Positions 53,677 through 64,000 of a DNA stretch of 64,000 bases are shown piece by piece (within the stretch, counting starts at the first letter, position 1; every line of letters begins with the position of its first letter). Under the pieces are notes generated by a model, which ran no database searches, was not told the DNA's origin, and saw only the letters and a program-made list of their open reading frames with translations. The DNA comes from Breoghania corrubedonensis. Lineage in GTDB: Bacteria > Pseudomonadota > Alphaproteobacteria > Rhizobiales > Stappiaceae. The DNA lies in assembly GCF_003053845.1 (NCBI RefSeq), contig NZ_QAYG01000002.1:372001-436000 (forward strand), in the 5' to 3' direction. The translations under genes were made by a program, and so were the position numbers.

Positions 53677-54618
53677 ATGAACGATGAAACGGCCCTGAAG
53701 GGCGCGGCACTGCCGCAATCGATCGACGAGACGCTGGGACTGCTGTCCTCCGCCGGCTACGTGGCCGACCGCGCGCTGGCGACCGTGCTCTATCTGGCGT
53801 TGAAGATGAAGCGGCCGCTGTTTCTGGAAGGCGAGGCCGGCGTCGGCAAGACCGAGATCGCCAAGGTGTTGTCGGCAACGCTGGGGCGCGACCTCATCCG
53901 TCTGCAATGCTACGAGGGCCTCGACGTTTCCACCGCCGTCTACGAGTGGAACTACGCCGCCCAGATGGTCGAGATCCGCATGGCGGAGGCCGCCGGCGAG
54001 ACGGACCGTGGCGAGCTTGCCCAGGACATCTTCTCCGAGCGCTTCCTGATCGAGCGGCCCGTGCTGAAGGCCATGCGGCCGCACCTTTCCGGCCCGCCGG
54101 TGTTCCTGATCGACGAACTGGACCGCGCGGACGAAGCCTTCGAGGCATTTCTGCTGGAGGTTCTTTCCGACAGCCAGGTGACCATTCCGGAAATCGGCAC
54201 CATCCGCGCGCCGGAGCCGCCGATCGTCATCATCACGACGAACCGCACCCGCGAGATCCACGACGCGCTGAAGCGGCGCTGCCTCTATCACTGGGTGGAC
54301 TACCCGGATGCCGAGCGCGAGCTGACCATCGTGCGCACCAAGGTGCCGGGCGTGAACGAGCGGCTGTCGGGCGAGGTCGTCGCCTTCGTGCAGCGGCTGC
54401 GCAAGGAATACGAACTGTTCAAGCAGCCCGGCGTGGCGGAGACCATCGACTGGGCGACGGCGCTGACCGAGCTCGACCAGCTGGCGCTCAACCCGGAAAT
54501 GGTGAGCGACACGCTGGGCACGCTGCTGAAATACCAGGACGACATCGAGCGCATCCAGGGATCGGAAGCGAAGAAGATCGTCGACGAGCTGAAGAAGGAG
54601 ATCGTGGCGGGGATGTGA
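53677..54618 (+). CDS. MoxR-family AAA+ ATPase
   Basis: The 313-residue product has Walker A PLFLEGEAGVGKTEIAKVL, Walker B PPVFLIDELDRADEAFEAFLLEVL, and sensor 1 PPIVIITTNRTREIHDALKRRCLYHW. MoxR ATPases work with VWA-domain partners as chaperones for metal-cofactor insertion, as in CoxD/CoxE. ATG 53677 (MNDETALKGAALPQSIDETL) gives the normal family length. The VWA partner lies 250 bases downstream after a repeat. Confidence 0.93.
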   Translation: MNDETALKGAALPQSIDETLGLLSSAGYVADRALATVLYLALKMKRPLFLEGEAGVGKTEIAKVLSATLGRDLIRLQCYEGLDVSTAVYEWNYAAQMVEIRMAEAAGETDRGELAQDIFSERFLIERPVLKAMRPHLSGPPVFLIDELDRADEAFEAFLLEVLSDSQVTIPEIGTIRAPEPPIVIITTNRTREIHDALKRRCLYHWVDYPDAERELTIVRTKVPGVNERLSGEVVAFVQRLRKEYELFKQPGVAETIDWATALTELDQLALNPEMVSDTLGTLLKYQDDIERIQGSEAKKIVDELKKEIVAGM

Positions 54619-54659
54619 GGGGAATTTCGGCGTTTCGGGTGGCCGACGGAAGAACGTTG

Positions 54660-54830
54660 GCCTCGGCTGTCATCCCGGCCGCGGCGAAGCGGAGAGCCGG
54701 GACCCAGTAATCGGGGTGTTTTCGAACATGCCAGGATGGCGGACCACGCCACAGGCCTGTTCCCCGCAGGAACCTCAAACCGCAACGGTTACTGGATCCC
54801 CGCCTGCGCGGGGATGACAACCTTTTGGAA
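54660..54830. repeat. Two GTCATCCCGG/CCCCGC-GCGGGGATGAC repeat units
   Basis: First unit: GTCATCCCGGCCGCGGCGAAG...GAGAGCCGGGACCCAGTAA. Second unit: TTACTGGATCCCCGCCTGCGCGGGGATGAC. Together they form the paired palindrome common between genes in Hyphomicrobiales. They separate the MoxR and VWA genes. Confidence 0.7.
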
Positions 54831-54868
54831 GCACGGCCGAAGCGTACACGGAGACCGCGAACCACACG

Positions 54869-56089
54869 ATGACCGACACCCCAGCCACCGAACCCGGCGC
54901 GCTCGCCGACAACATCGTGCATTTCGCGCGCGCGCTTCGTGCCGCCGGGCTGCCGGTGGGGCCGGCCGCCGTGATCGACGCCATCCGTGCGGTGGAGGTG
55001 GCCGGCATCGCCAGCCGCGACGACTTCTACTGGACCCTGCATTCGATCTTCGTGAAGAAGCGCGACCAGCATGCCGTCTTCGAGGAGGCGTTCCGCATCT
55101 TCTGGCGCTCGCGCGGGCTCGTTGAGAAGATGCTGGCCCTGCTCTCCCCCGTCGCCCCGCCCAGAGGCGAGCCGCAAAAGCCCAAGGCCGCCCAGGCCCG
55201 CGTCGCCAACGCGCTGCAGCAGGACACGCTGCGCCAGGCGAAGGAGACGAAGCCGGAAATCGAGATCGACGCGAGCTTCACCGTGTCGGGCGCGGAGGTA
55301 CTGCAGACGAAGGACTTCGCGCAGATGTCGGCGGCCGAGATCGCCGCGGCGAAGACCGCGCTTGCCCGTCTCATCCTGCCGGTCGACACCGTGCGCCAGC
55401 GCCGGCTGGTGGCCTCGACAGCCCGCGCCCGCATCGATCCGCGCCGATCGCTGCGCGCCTCCATGCGCGCCGGCGGCGACATGATCGCGCTGAAATACAG
55501 GAAGCCCGCCGAAATCCACCCGCCCATCGTGGCGCTGTGCGACATCTCCGGCTCGATGAGCCAGTACACCCGCGTCTTCCTGCATTTCCTGCATGCGTTG
55601 ACGGAGAACCGGCGCAAGGTACACACGTTCCTGTTCGGCACGAGGCTTTCCAACGTCACCCGCCAGCTTGCCATGAAGGACCCGGACGAGGCGCTGGATG
55701 CCTGCACGGGAACGGTCGAGGACTGGTCGGGCGGCACGCGGATCGCGACCGCGCTTCACGAATTCAACCGCAAATGGTCGCGCCGGGTGATGCATGGCGG
55801 CGCGATCGTGCTGCTGATCACCGACGGGTTGGAGCGCGACAGCGAGGAGGATCTGGCGGTCGAGATGGACCGGCTGCACCGCTCGTGCCGCAAACTCGTG
55901 TGGCTGAACCCGCTCCTGCGCTTCGATCGCTTCGAGGCGAAGGCGCGCGGCATCCGCGCGATGCTGCCGCATGTGGACGAATTCCGCCCCGTTCATTCGC
56001 TGGAGGCGGTGGAGGACCTGTGCAACGCGCTCGCCGGCGACGGAAAGGGCGCCGGGAACCCGCGCGACTGGCTGAGGAAGGTGGGGTGA
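54869..56089 (+). CDS. CoxE-type VWA-domain protein
   Basis: The 406-residue product has a helical N-terminal domain (FARALRAAGLPVGPAAVIDAI) and a von Willebrand A domain at about 215-395: VALCDISGSMSQYTRVFLHFL (MIDAS DxSxS), DWSGGTRIATALHEFNRKW and VLLITDGLERD. This is the partner type of MoxR/CoxD ATPases. A xanthine- or CO-dehydrogenase operon usually holds this pair, but none is in view, so the client is unknown. Confidence 0.92.
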   Translation: MTDTPATEPGALADNIVHFARALRAAGLPVGPAAVIDAIRAVEVAGIASRDDFYWTLHSIFVKKRDQHAVFEEAFRIFWRSRGLVEKMLALLSPVAPPRGEPQKPKAAQARVANALQQDTLRQAKETKPEIEIDASFTVSGAEVLQTKDFAQMSAAEIAAAKTALARLILPVDTVRQRRLVASTARARIDPRRSLRASMRAGGDMIALKYRKPAEIHPPIVALCDISGSMSQYTRVFLHFLHALTENRRKVHTFLFGTRLSNVTRQLAMKDPDEALDACTGTVEDWSGGTRIATALHEFNRKWSRRVMHGGAIVLLITDGLERDSEEDLAVEMDRLHRSCRKLVWLNPLLRFDRFEAKARGIRAMLPHVDEFRPVHSLEAVEDLCNALAGDGKGAGNPRDWLRKVG

Positions 56090-56154
56090 ACGGTTCGTAA
56101 CGCGCGTGCGTCAGGATATGCGGTGCGCGCGAGGGGGGGTACGAGGGGTCGGGC

Positions 56155-56210
56155 GTGGCCCATCCTTCGAGACGGCCGCTTGCGCGGCCTCCTCAGGATG
56201 ACGTTGTATC
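56155..56210. repeat. CATCCTTCGAGACGGCCGC dispersed repeat
   Basis: CCCATCCTTCGAGACGGCCGC, TTGC, GCGGCCTCCTCAGGATGACG is a recognisable imperfect palindrome that recurs in Hyphomicrobiales genomes (CATCCT...AGGATG ends). Confidence 0.65.
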
Positions 56211-56281
56211 TGTTGTTGGCTTCACTCTCGAAGGACGGGCCCCGCCTGCCATGCCCGCCCCACGAGCGCCCTTCGCCAACG

Positions 56282-56312
56282 AAAAAGCCTCCGGCGCGCT
56301 GGCGCCGGAGGC
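56282..56312 (-). terminator. Rho-independent terminator after the amino-acid binding protein gene
   Basis: Read on the minus strand, GCCTCCGGCGC, CAGC, GCGCCGGAGGC is followed by TTTTT (complement of 56282-56286). The 11-bp stem is perfect. It lies about 30 bases after the stop at 56343. Confidence 0.85.
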
Positions 56313-56342
56313 CTGATCGGAGGAGAAAGCCGAAACGGCCGA

Positions 56343-57449
56343 CTACTTCATGTAGTCGTACTTGCCGTCGTGCCACTCGTAGAAGACATAGCCCGGCAGG
56401 GTCACGTCGCCCTTGTCGTTGAACGACATGTTTTCGCCAAGCACCGTGTTGAAGGTGCCGTCGTCGAGCGCCTTGACCACGGCGTCGTAGTCGGTCGAAC
56501 CGGCCGCCTTGACCGCATCCACGTAGGTCTGGATGGCGGCGTAGGTGTACATCACGTAGCCTTCCGGCTCGATGCCCTTCTTGCGGAACTCGGCCACGAT
56601 CGGAGCCGCGGCCTCGTTCTTGCGCGGATCGGGCGAGAAGGTCATCAGCGTGCCCTCGCCGGCATCGCCCGTGATCGCCCAGTACTCGTCGGTAACCAGC
56701 GCATCGCCGGAAACGAGGAGCGTCTTCATGCCCTGGTCGCGCATCTGGCGGGCCATCAGGCCGGCCTCGGTGTGGTAGCCGCCAACATAGAGAACGTCGA
56801 TGTTGTTCTGCTTCAGCTTGGAGACGAGCGCGGTGTAGTCCTTTTCACCGGCGGTGTAGGATTCCACCATCGTCGGCTTCTTGCCGGCCTCTTCCATGTA
56901 CTTCTGCGTTTCGTCGGCAAGACCCTTTCCGTAGGCGGTCTTGTCGTTGATGATGGCGATGTTCTTGTCCTTGAACTTGGTCGCCAGGAACTTGCCCGCA
57001 ACCGCGCCCTGCTGGTCGTCACGACCGCAGACGCGGAAGATGCCGGGGCCGGGACGCTCGTCGGTGAACTTCGGGTTGGTGGAGGCCGGCGTGATCTGGA
57101 TGATGCCCTCTTCGGCATAGACCGCGGAGGCCGGGATCGACGAGCCGGAGCAGAAGTGGCCGGCCACGAAGACCACGCCCTTGCCGACGAACTGGTTGGC
57201 GACGGCGACCGCCTGCTTCGGATCGCAGGCATCATCGCCCACTTCCAGAACCAGCTTCTCCCCGTTGACACCGCCGGCCGCGTTGATGTCGGCCACCGCC
57301 TGCTCGGCGCCCGCCTTCATCTGCTGACCGAAGGCGGCGTATTGACCGGTCATCGGACCGGCCGTTGCGATGACGATATCCGCGAAGGCGGCCGTGGACA
57401 TGGCCATGCCGAAGGACATCGCGACGCCGGCCAATAGAATCTTCTTCAT
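56343..57449 (-). CDS. livJ: Branched-chain amino acid ABC transporter substrate-binding protein
   Basis: The 368-residue product has a clear signal peptide (MKKILLAGVAMSFGMAMSTAAFA, cleavage near 23) and the LivJ/LivK fold: GPMTGQYAAFGQQMKAGAEQAVADINAAGGVNG, CDPKQAVAVANQFV, GHFCSGSSIPASAVYAEEGI and TAYGKGLADETQKYM. AGGGAG precedes ATG 57449. It closes the liv cluster in the same direction and ends at a strong terminator. Leu/Ile/Val are the family substrates; the exact ligand is not certain. Confidence 0.93.
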   Translation of the reverse strand: MKKILLAGVAMSFGMAMSTAAFADIVIATAGPMTGQYAAFGQQMKAGAEQAVADINAAGGVNGEKLVLEVGDDACDPKQAVAVANQFVGKGVVFVAGHFCSGSSIPASAVYAEEGIIQITPASTNPKFTDERPGPGIFRVCGRDDQQGAVAGKFLATKFKDKNIAIINDKTAYGKGLADETQKYMEEAGKKPTMVESYTAGEKDYTALVSKLKQNNIDVLYVGGYHTEAGLMARQMRDQGMKTLLVSGDALVTDEYWAITGDAGEGTLMTFSPDPRKNEAAAPIVAEFRKKGIEPEGYVMYTYAAIQTYVDAVKAAGSTDYDAVVKALDDGTFNTVLGENMSFNDKGDVTLPGYVFYEWHDGKYDYMK

Positions 57450-57633
57450 GCAAAACTCCCTGGTTCAGATTGCCAAGTGAACCTCTCTGGACGGGGATTT
57501 TCTCCCCAAGGTGCAGGTTATTTTCCCCTGCAATTCGCGCAAGCGGCGGCCATCCGGCACGACCATCCTGCGCAACCGGAGGAAGCGGCCGATCAGGCCA
57601 CGCCCCCGGAATACCGTATGACGGAAAGCCCCC

Positions 57634-57996
57634 TCAGGCCCGCCCGCCCGACGATTTCGACCGTTCCCGCCACGAAAACGGGCTCGATTTCTCGTAAAGC
57701 CAGCTGTACTGCGTCGCCATCTGCCCGGTGCGCGTATAGCGCCAGCCCGCAAAACCCAGAACCGCCAGCACCACCAGATCGATCAGCCAGTAGTGCACGC
57801 TCAGCAGGCTGCCGTGGAACAGCGCGTAGTGCAGAAACCGCACCGCGAAGGACAACAGCACCAGGAACCAGGCCAGCAGCCATGTCGGCCGCCAGGTCAG
57901 CGCCGAGGCGCGTCCCGTGAGCCAGGCCGCGCCACCGCCCAGAAAGACGGTGACGAGCAGGAAATCGCCGAGCGAGACTTCGAAGATGATACCCAT
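57634..57996 (-). CDS. DUF6867-type membrane protein of the liv cluster
   Basis: The 120-residue product starts MGIIFEVSLGDFLLVTVFLGGGAAWLTGRA with three hydrophobic segments, then TRTGQMATQYSWLYEKSSPFSWRERSK. Proteins of this kind occur inside liv operons of alphaproteobacteria. AAGGCGGG precedes the ATG. Possibly an accessory subunit of the transporter; its function is not established. Confidence 0.8.
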   Translation of the reverse strand: MGIIFEVSLGDFLLVTVFLGGGAAWLTGRASALTWRPTWLLAWFLVLLSFAVRFLHYALFHGSLLSVHYWLIDLVVLAVLGFAGWRYTRTGQMATQYSWLYEKSSPFSWRERSKSSGGRA

Positions 57997-58110
57997 TTTT
58001 CCCGCCTTCTGGAGCAGATCCGCTTCTTGCAGAACCGGATCTTGGCTCCAACCCCTTGTTTCAACGCAAATCCGGACGGATAACCGGTGACCACTTATCC
58101 TGGATTTGCT

Positions 58111-58871
<761 letters not shown>

Positions 58872-58875
<4 letters not shown>

Positions 58876-59713
58876 AGGCCCACCTCCTCTTCGACCAGTT
58901 CGACTTCCTCGTCGGCGACGCCCAGATAGGCGGCGATCACCTTGGGATCGCTCTTCACCGCGTCGGGCGTTCCGTCCGCGATCTTCTCGCCGTAATCGAG
59001 CACGATCACGTGGTCGGAGATTTCCATCACCACCGACATGTCATGCTCGATGAGGACGACGGAGGTGTCGTGCTCCTTGCGGATGTACATCAACAACGCG
59101 TTGAGCTCCGCGCTCTCGCGCGGATTGAGGCCGGCGGCCGGCTCGTCCAGACACAGCACCTGCGGCCCCGTGCACATGGCGCGCGCGATCTCCAGCCGGC
59201 GCTGATCGCCATAGGGCAGATCGGCGGCCGGGTCGTCCGCCCGCTCGACGAGATCAATCTTGTCGAGCCAGTAGCTTGCGTGTTCCACCGCCCGCCGCTC
59301 CGCCCGGCGGAAACGGCCGAGACCGAAAATGCCGGCGAACGACATCGCCGACGCGCTCATCAGCGGATTGTGCTGGGCGACCATCAGGTTTTCCAGAACG
59401 GTCATGCCGCCAAAAAGGCGGATGTTCTGGAACGTGCGCGCCACCCGCGCATCGCGCGAGATCTCGAAATCGGGCATCCGCTCCAGAAGATACGAATCGC
59501 CCGAGGAATGGCGCACCGTGAGGCGCCCTTCCGTCGGCTTGTAGAAGCCGGTGACACAGTTGAAGACGGTCGTCTTGCCAGCGCCGTTCGGCCCGATCAG
59601 CGCGGTGATGTCGCCGCGCCCGATATCGAAGGAGAGGTCGTCGACGGCGACCAGACCGCCAAAGCGCATGGTCAGGTGCTCGACGGTGAGTACGGGGTTT
59701 TCCTTCCAGCGGG

Positions 59714-59717
<4 letters not shown>
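58872..59717 (-). CDS. livG: Branched-chain amino acid ABC transporter ATPase LivG
   Basis: The 281-residue product has Walker [58 protein letters not shown] (Walker B) and [25 protein letters not shown]. In place of the usual LSGGQ signature it has the [11 protein letters not shown] form typical of LivG. GGAGGGGCAGG precedes ATG 59717, which overlaps the livM stop. Confidence 0.95.
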
Positions 59718-61255
<1,538 letters not shown>

Positions 61256-61259
61256 GATT

Positions 61260-62195
<936 letters not shown>

Positions 62196-62579
62196 CTCAG
62201 TCTGCTAGCCCCCGCGGAAAGGTGTAGCCGTCTCAACCAAAGAACGGTGGCGGCTTTTCATAGTTGTCAAATTCTTAGCAAGCCCCAACTCAGCATACAA
62301 TTGCGTCTGTGATGGAGAATGCTGAAAAGAAGGGCGTTTCCAATTTTTGAACGATCAGGAAAATTATTCCCACAACCGATTGAGCTTACAAGCCCCGAAA
62401 ATCGTTTTTTTCACTCTAAGGCAGGTCCCTCCCGGACACCAGCGCCTATGCGACACTTGAAAGCCGCTGCGCCCTTGCGGCTTTCGCCGCTCGACGGTAG
62501 ACGGGAAGTTCGCCGCCCTGTCCACCACCCCGGCCGGACCGGCCACGAAGACGCCGCAGGTCCGGCGGAAAGGAAGACA

Positions 62580-63098
62580 ATGGCAGAGCAGGAAGCCGGA
62601 GAGACCGGCGTTTCGGGTGCCGATGGCGCTACATTCCGGCAGGCGATGAGCCGGCTTTCCCAGCAGGTTCATGTCATCACCGGTATCGGTGCGAAGGGGC
62701 GCTGCGGCGTGACGGTGACCGCCGTCGCCTCGGTGAGCGACGATCCGCCGACCGTGCTTTTCTGCCTCAACCGCTCAAGCCGCACCTTCCCGCTGTTTGA
62801 GGATGCGAAGGTGTTCTGCATCAACACGCTTGCCGGCGAGCATGTTCCGGTGGCCGATGCGTTCGCCGGGCGCGGCAATCTCGACACCGATGCGCGCTTC
62901 GCGCTGGCCGACTGGACCACGATGGAGACCGGCGCCCCGGTGCTGAAGGCGGCGCTCGCGAGCTTCGACTGCCGCGTGAGCCAGGTCATCGACATGGCCA
63001 CGCACCGGATCTTCTTCGGCGTGGTGGAGGCGACGACGAACGGCGCGGACACAGCCCGCGCGCTGACCTACTACAATCGAGGGTATGTGGTGTGCTGA
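62580..63098 (+). CDS. Flavin reductase family protein (HpaC-like)
   Basis: The 172-residue product has the FMN-binding split-barrel flavin reductase fold: FRQAMSRLSQQVHVITGIG, CGVTVTAVASVSDDPPTVLFCLNRSSRTFPLFED, KVFCINTLAGEHVPVADAFAG and THRIFFGVVEATTN. It supplies reduced flavin to a two-component monooxygenase. GGAAAGGAAG precedes the ATG at 62580. The upstream open stretch to 62319 is not coding. The oxygenase partner is not in the window. Confidence 0.9.
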   Translation: MAEQEAGETGVSGADGATFRQAMSRLSQQVHVITGIGAKGRCGVTVTAVASVSDDPPTVLFCLNRSSRTFPLFEDAKVFCINTLAGEHVPVADAFAGRGNLDTDARFALADWTTMETGAPVLKAALASFDCRVSQVIDMATHRIFFGVVEATTNGADTARALTYYNRGYVVC

Positions 63099-63149
63099 GA
63101 AGGCGCCGGTAGCGCCTGGGCGGAAGACAAGAACCGTGACTACCCCGCT

Positions 63150-63295
63150 TGCTCCCCTCTCCCCCCTTGCGGGGGAGATGTCGGCCAAAGGCCGACAGAG
63201 GGGGGTATGCGGCCAGCTCGGAGCAAGCGGCTTCCCCCCCTCTGTCACCCTGCGGGTGACATCTCCCCCTCAAGGGGGGAAAGGGGCGCAAGCCG
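63150..63295. repeat. Large inverted pair of CCCCTCTCCCCC...GACAGAGGGGG units
   Basis: Unit one: CCCCTCTCCCCCCTTGCGGG...GTCGGCCAAAGGCCGACAGAGGGGGG. Unit two is its inverted relative: CCCCCCTCTGTCACCCTGCGGGTGACATCTCCCCCTCAAGGGGGG. The two form a RIME/ERIC-like element of about 140 bases between the flavin reductase and AraC genes. Confidence 0.7.
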
Positions 63296-63365
63296 CGCGC
63301 CTCCCGCCATCACCCACGCGATCATGCCCATACCGTTTGCCGGCGATATCGACTACGATCACCCC

Positions 63366-64000
63366 ATGACGCACATTCAGGCGATCCCGCAATTCCACCT
63401 CTTCGGCGAGGCGCCGGACGACACCGCCTTCGACTTCATCCATGTCGAGACGCTGGCCGCCCGGTCCGCGCGCCACGGCTGGACCATCTCGCTGCACAAT
63501 CACCGTCACCTGAACCACATCCTGGTCATCCGCTCCGGCGGCGGCGTGATCCGGGTGGAGGACGAGGAGACGGCGTTTCGCGGGCCGGCGGTGCTGTGCG
63601 TGGCGGCCACCGTCGTCCACGGCTTCGCCTTCGAGGAAAACATCGACGGCCACATCGCGACCTTCACCGAGGACGTGGTGTCGGGCGCGCGCGATGCGGC
63701 AGGTTCCGTGCGCGACCGGCTGCGCGCGCTGTTTGCCGATCCGGTGCTGCCGCTGGAGCCCGGCGGGGTGGCCGAGGGCATCGCCCGGCACATGGCGGCC
63801 TTGGCCGAGGAACTGGATCTCGCCCGCGACGGCCACCAGATCGCCATGCGCGCCCACCTCATGCTGATGATCCTGGAGATCGGCCGGGCGCGAACCTCAA
63901 GGACGCGCTATGCCCAGGTGACCCTGCGCGGCATGGATGAAACCGTGTCGGCATTGCGCGATCTGATCGAGGACAATTTTCGCACAACCCGGCGCATCGG
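63366..64000 (+). CDS. AraC-family regulator, PobR-like (cut by the window end)
   Basis: 211 residues are visible, starting MTHIQAIPQFHLFGEAPDDTAFDFIHVETLAARSARHGWTISLHNHRHLNHILVI. The N-terminal cupin with IPQFxLFGE and HxHxHLxH resembles PobR-type activators of 4-hydroxybenzoate hydroxylase. A conserved RYAQVTLRG...ALRDLIEDNFR linker precedes the HTH, which lies beyond the window. An in-frame ATG at 63324 is an alternative start; neither has a clear ribosome binding site. A link to the pcaDB genes 10 kb away is plausible only. Confidence 0.8.
   Translation, partial: MTHIQAIPQFHLFGEAPDDTAFDFIHVETLAARSARHGWTISLHNHRHLNHILVIRSGGGVIRVEDEETAFRGPAVLCVAATVVHGFAFEENIDGHIATFTEDVVSGARDAAGSVRDRLRALFADPVLPLEPGGVAEGIARHMAALAEELDLARDGHQIAMRAHLMLMILEIGRARTSRTRYAQVTLRGMDETVSALRDLIEDNFRTTRRI

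Overview
The window reads as the right-hand part of a large mobile island (about 1-30,696) joined to ordinary chromosome (about 30,697-64,000) of a GC-rich alphaproteobacterium. The chromosomal half suggests Hyphomicrobiales (perhaps Stappiaceae-like): a usg gene, a CueR with the CHGDERPDC metal loop, PPDK beside MeaB, a liv operon with an embedded DUF6867-type membrane gene, and the GTCATCCCGG / CCCTCTCCC(T)GGGGAGAGGG intergenic repeats. Nothing here fixes the genus.

Island, left to right. 1-5,900: end of a cut gene, a coiled-coil protein, a HTH protein, a large serine recombinase coupled to two ParB/RepB-like genes without a ParA (the first ParB is broken by one missing base), and a decayed thermonuclease. 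5,900-8,100: a HipBA module with a clear promoter, an ImmA/IrrE-like fragment and a small lipoprotein. 8,100-12,000: AT-rich cargo with a resolvase, a DedA-like membrane protein and a 771-residue membrane protein ending in a UbiA-type prenyltransferase domain with both Asp motifs. 12,000-14,200: a hairpin-rich non-coding tract and a tyrosine recombinase overlapping two small genes. 14,188-18,240: a giant NACHT/STAND-like NTPase with a C-terminal PD-(D/E)XK nuclease motif. 18,300-24,300: transfer functions (ArdA, MobA/MobL relaxase, VirD4/TraG coupling protein, M48 protease), with a perfect 36-bp palindrome between relaxase and coupling protein. 25,000-29,110: a SIR2-like gene and a Gabija-like gajA/gajB pair. 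29,318-30,535: the tyrosine integrase next to the right junction.

The most striking observation is a pair of tRNA genes. The island carries a complete tRNA-Leu(UAA) interrupted by a compact 207-nt group I intron between U34 and A35 of the anticodon. At the junction the integrase abuts a second tRNA-Leu(UAA) sequence that is chimeric: a normal class II leucine 5' half joined at the anticodon arm to a class I-like 3' half, with no long variable arm and an acceptor stem that does not pair. The simplest reading is that the element integrates in the anticodon loop, destroys the host tRNA and supplies its own copy. The intron would interrupt the presumed integrase target in that copy and so could protect it from integration. 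This last step is inference.

Chromosomal half: a small conserved protein, FkbM methyltransferase, map, radC, a CHASE4-like GGDEF/EAL protein, cueR, a beta-hydroxyacid dehydrogenase, a NIT-domain chemoreceptor, meaB, ppdK, a TPR protein, ispE, ispB, a DUF2007 protein with a TrmN6-like methyltransferase, usg, a cytochrome c, pcaD-pcaB (beta-ketoadipate pathway), a MoxR/VWA pair, the livHMGF operon with DUF6867 and a binding protein, a flavin reductase and a PobR-like AraC regulator cut by the window end.
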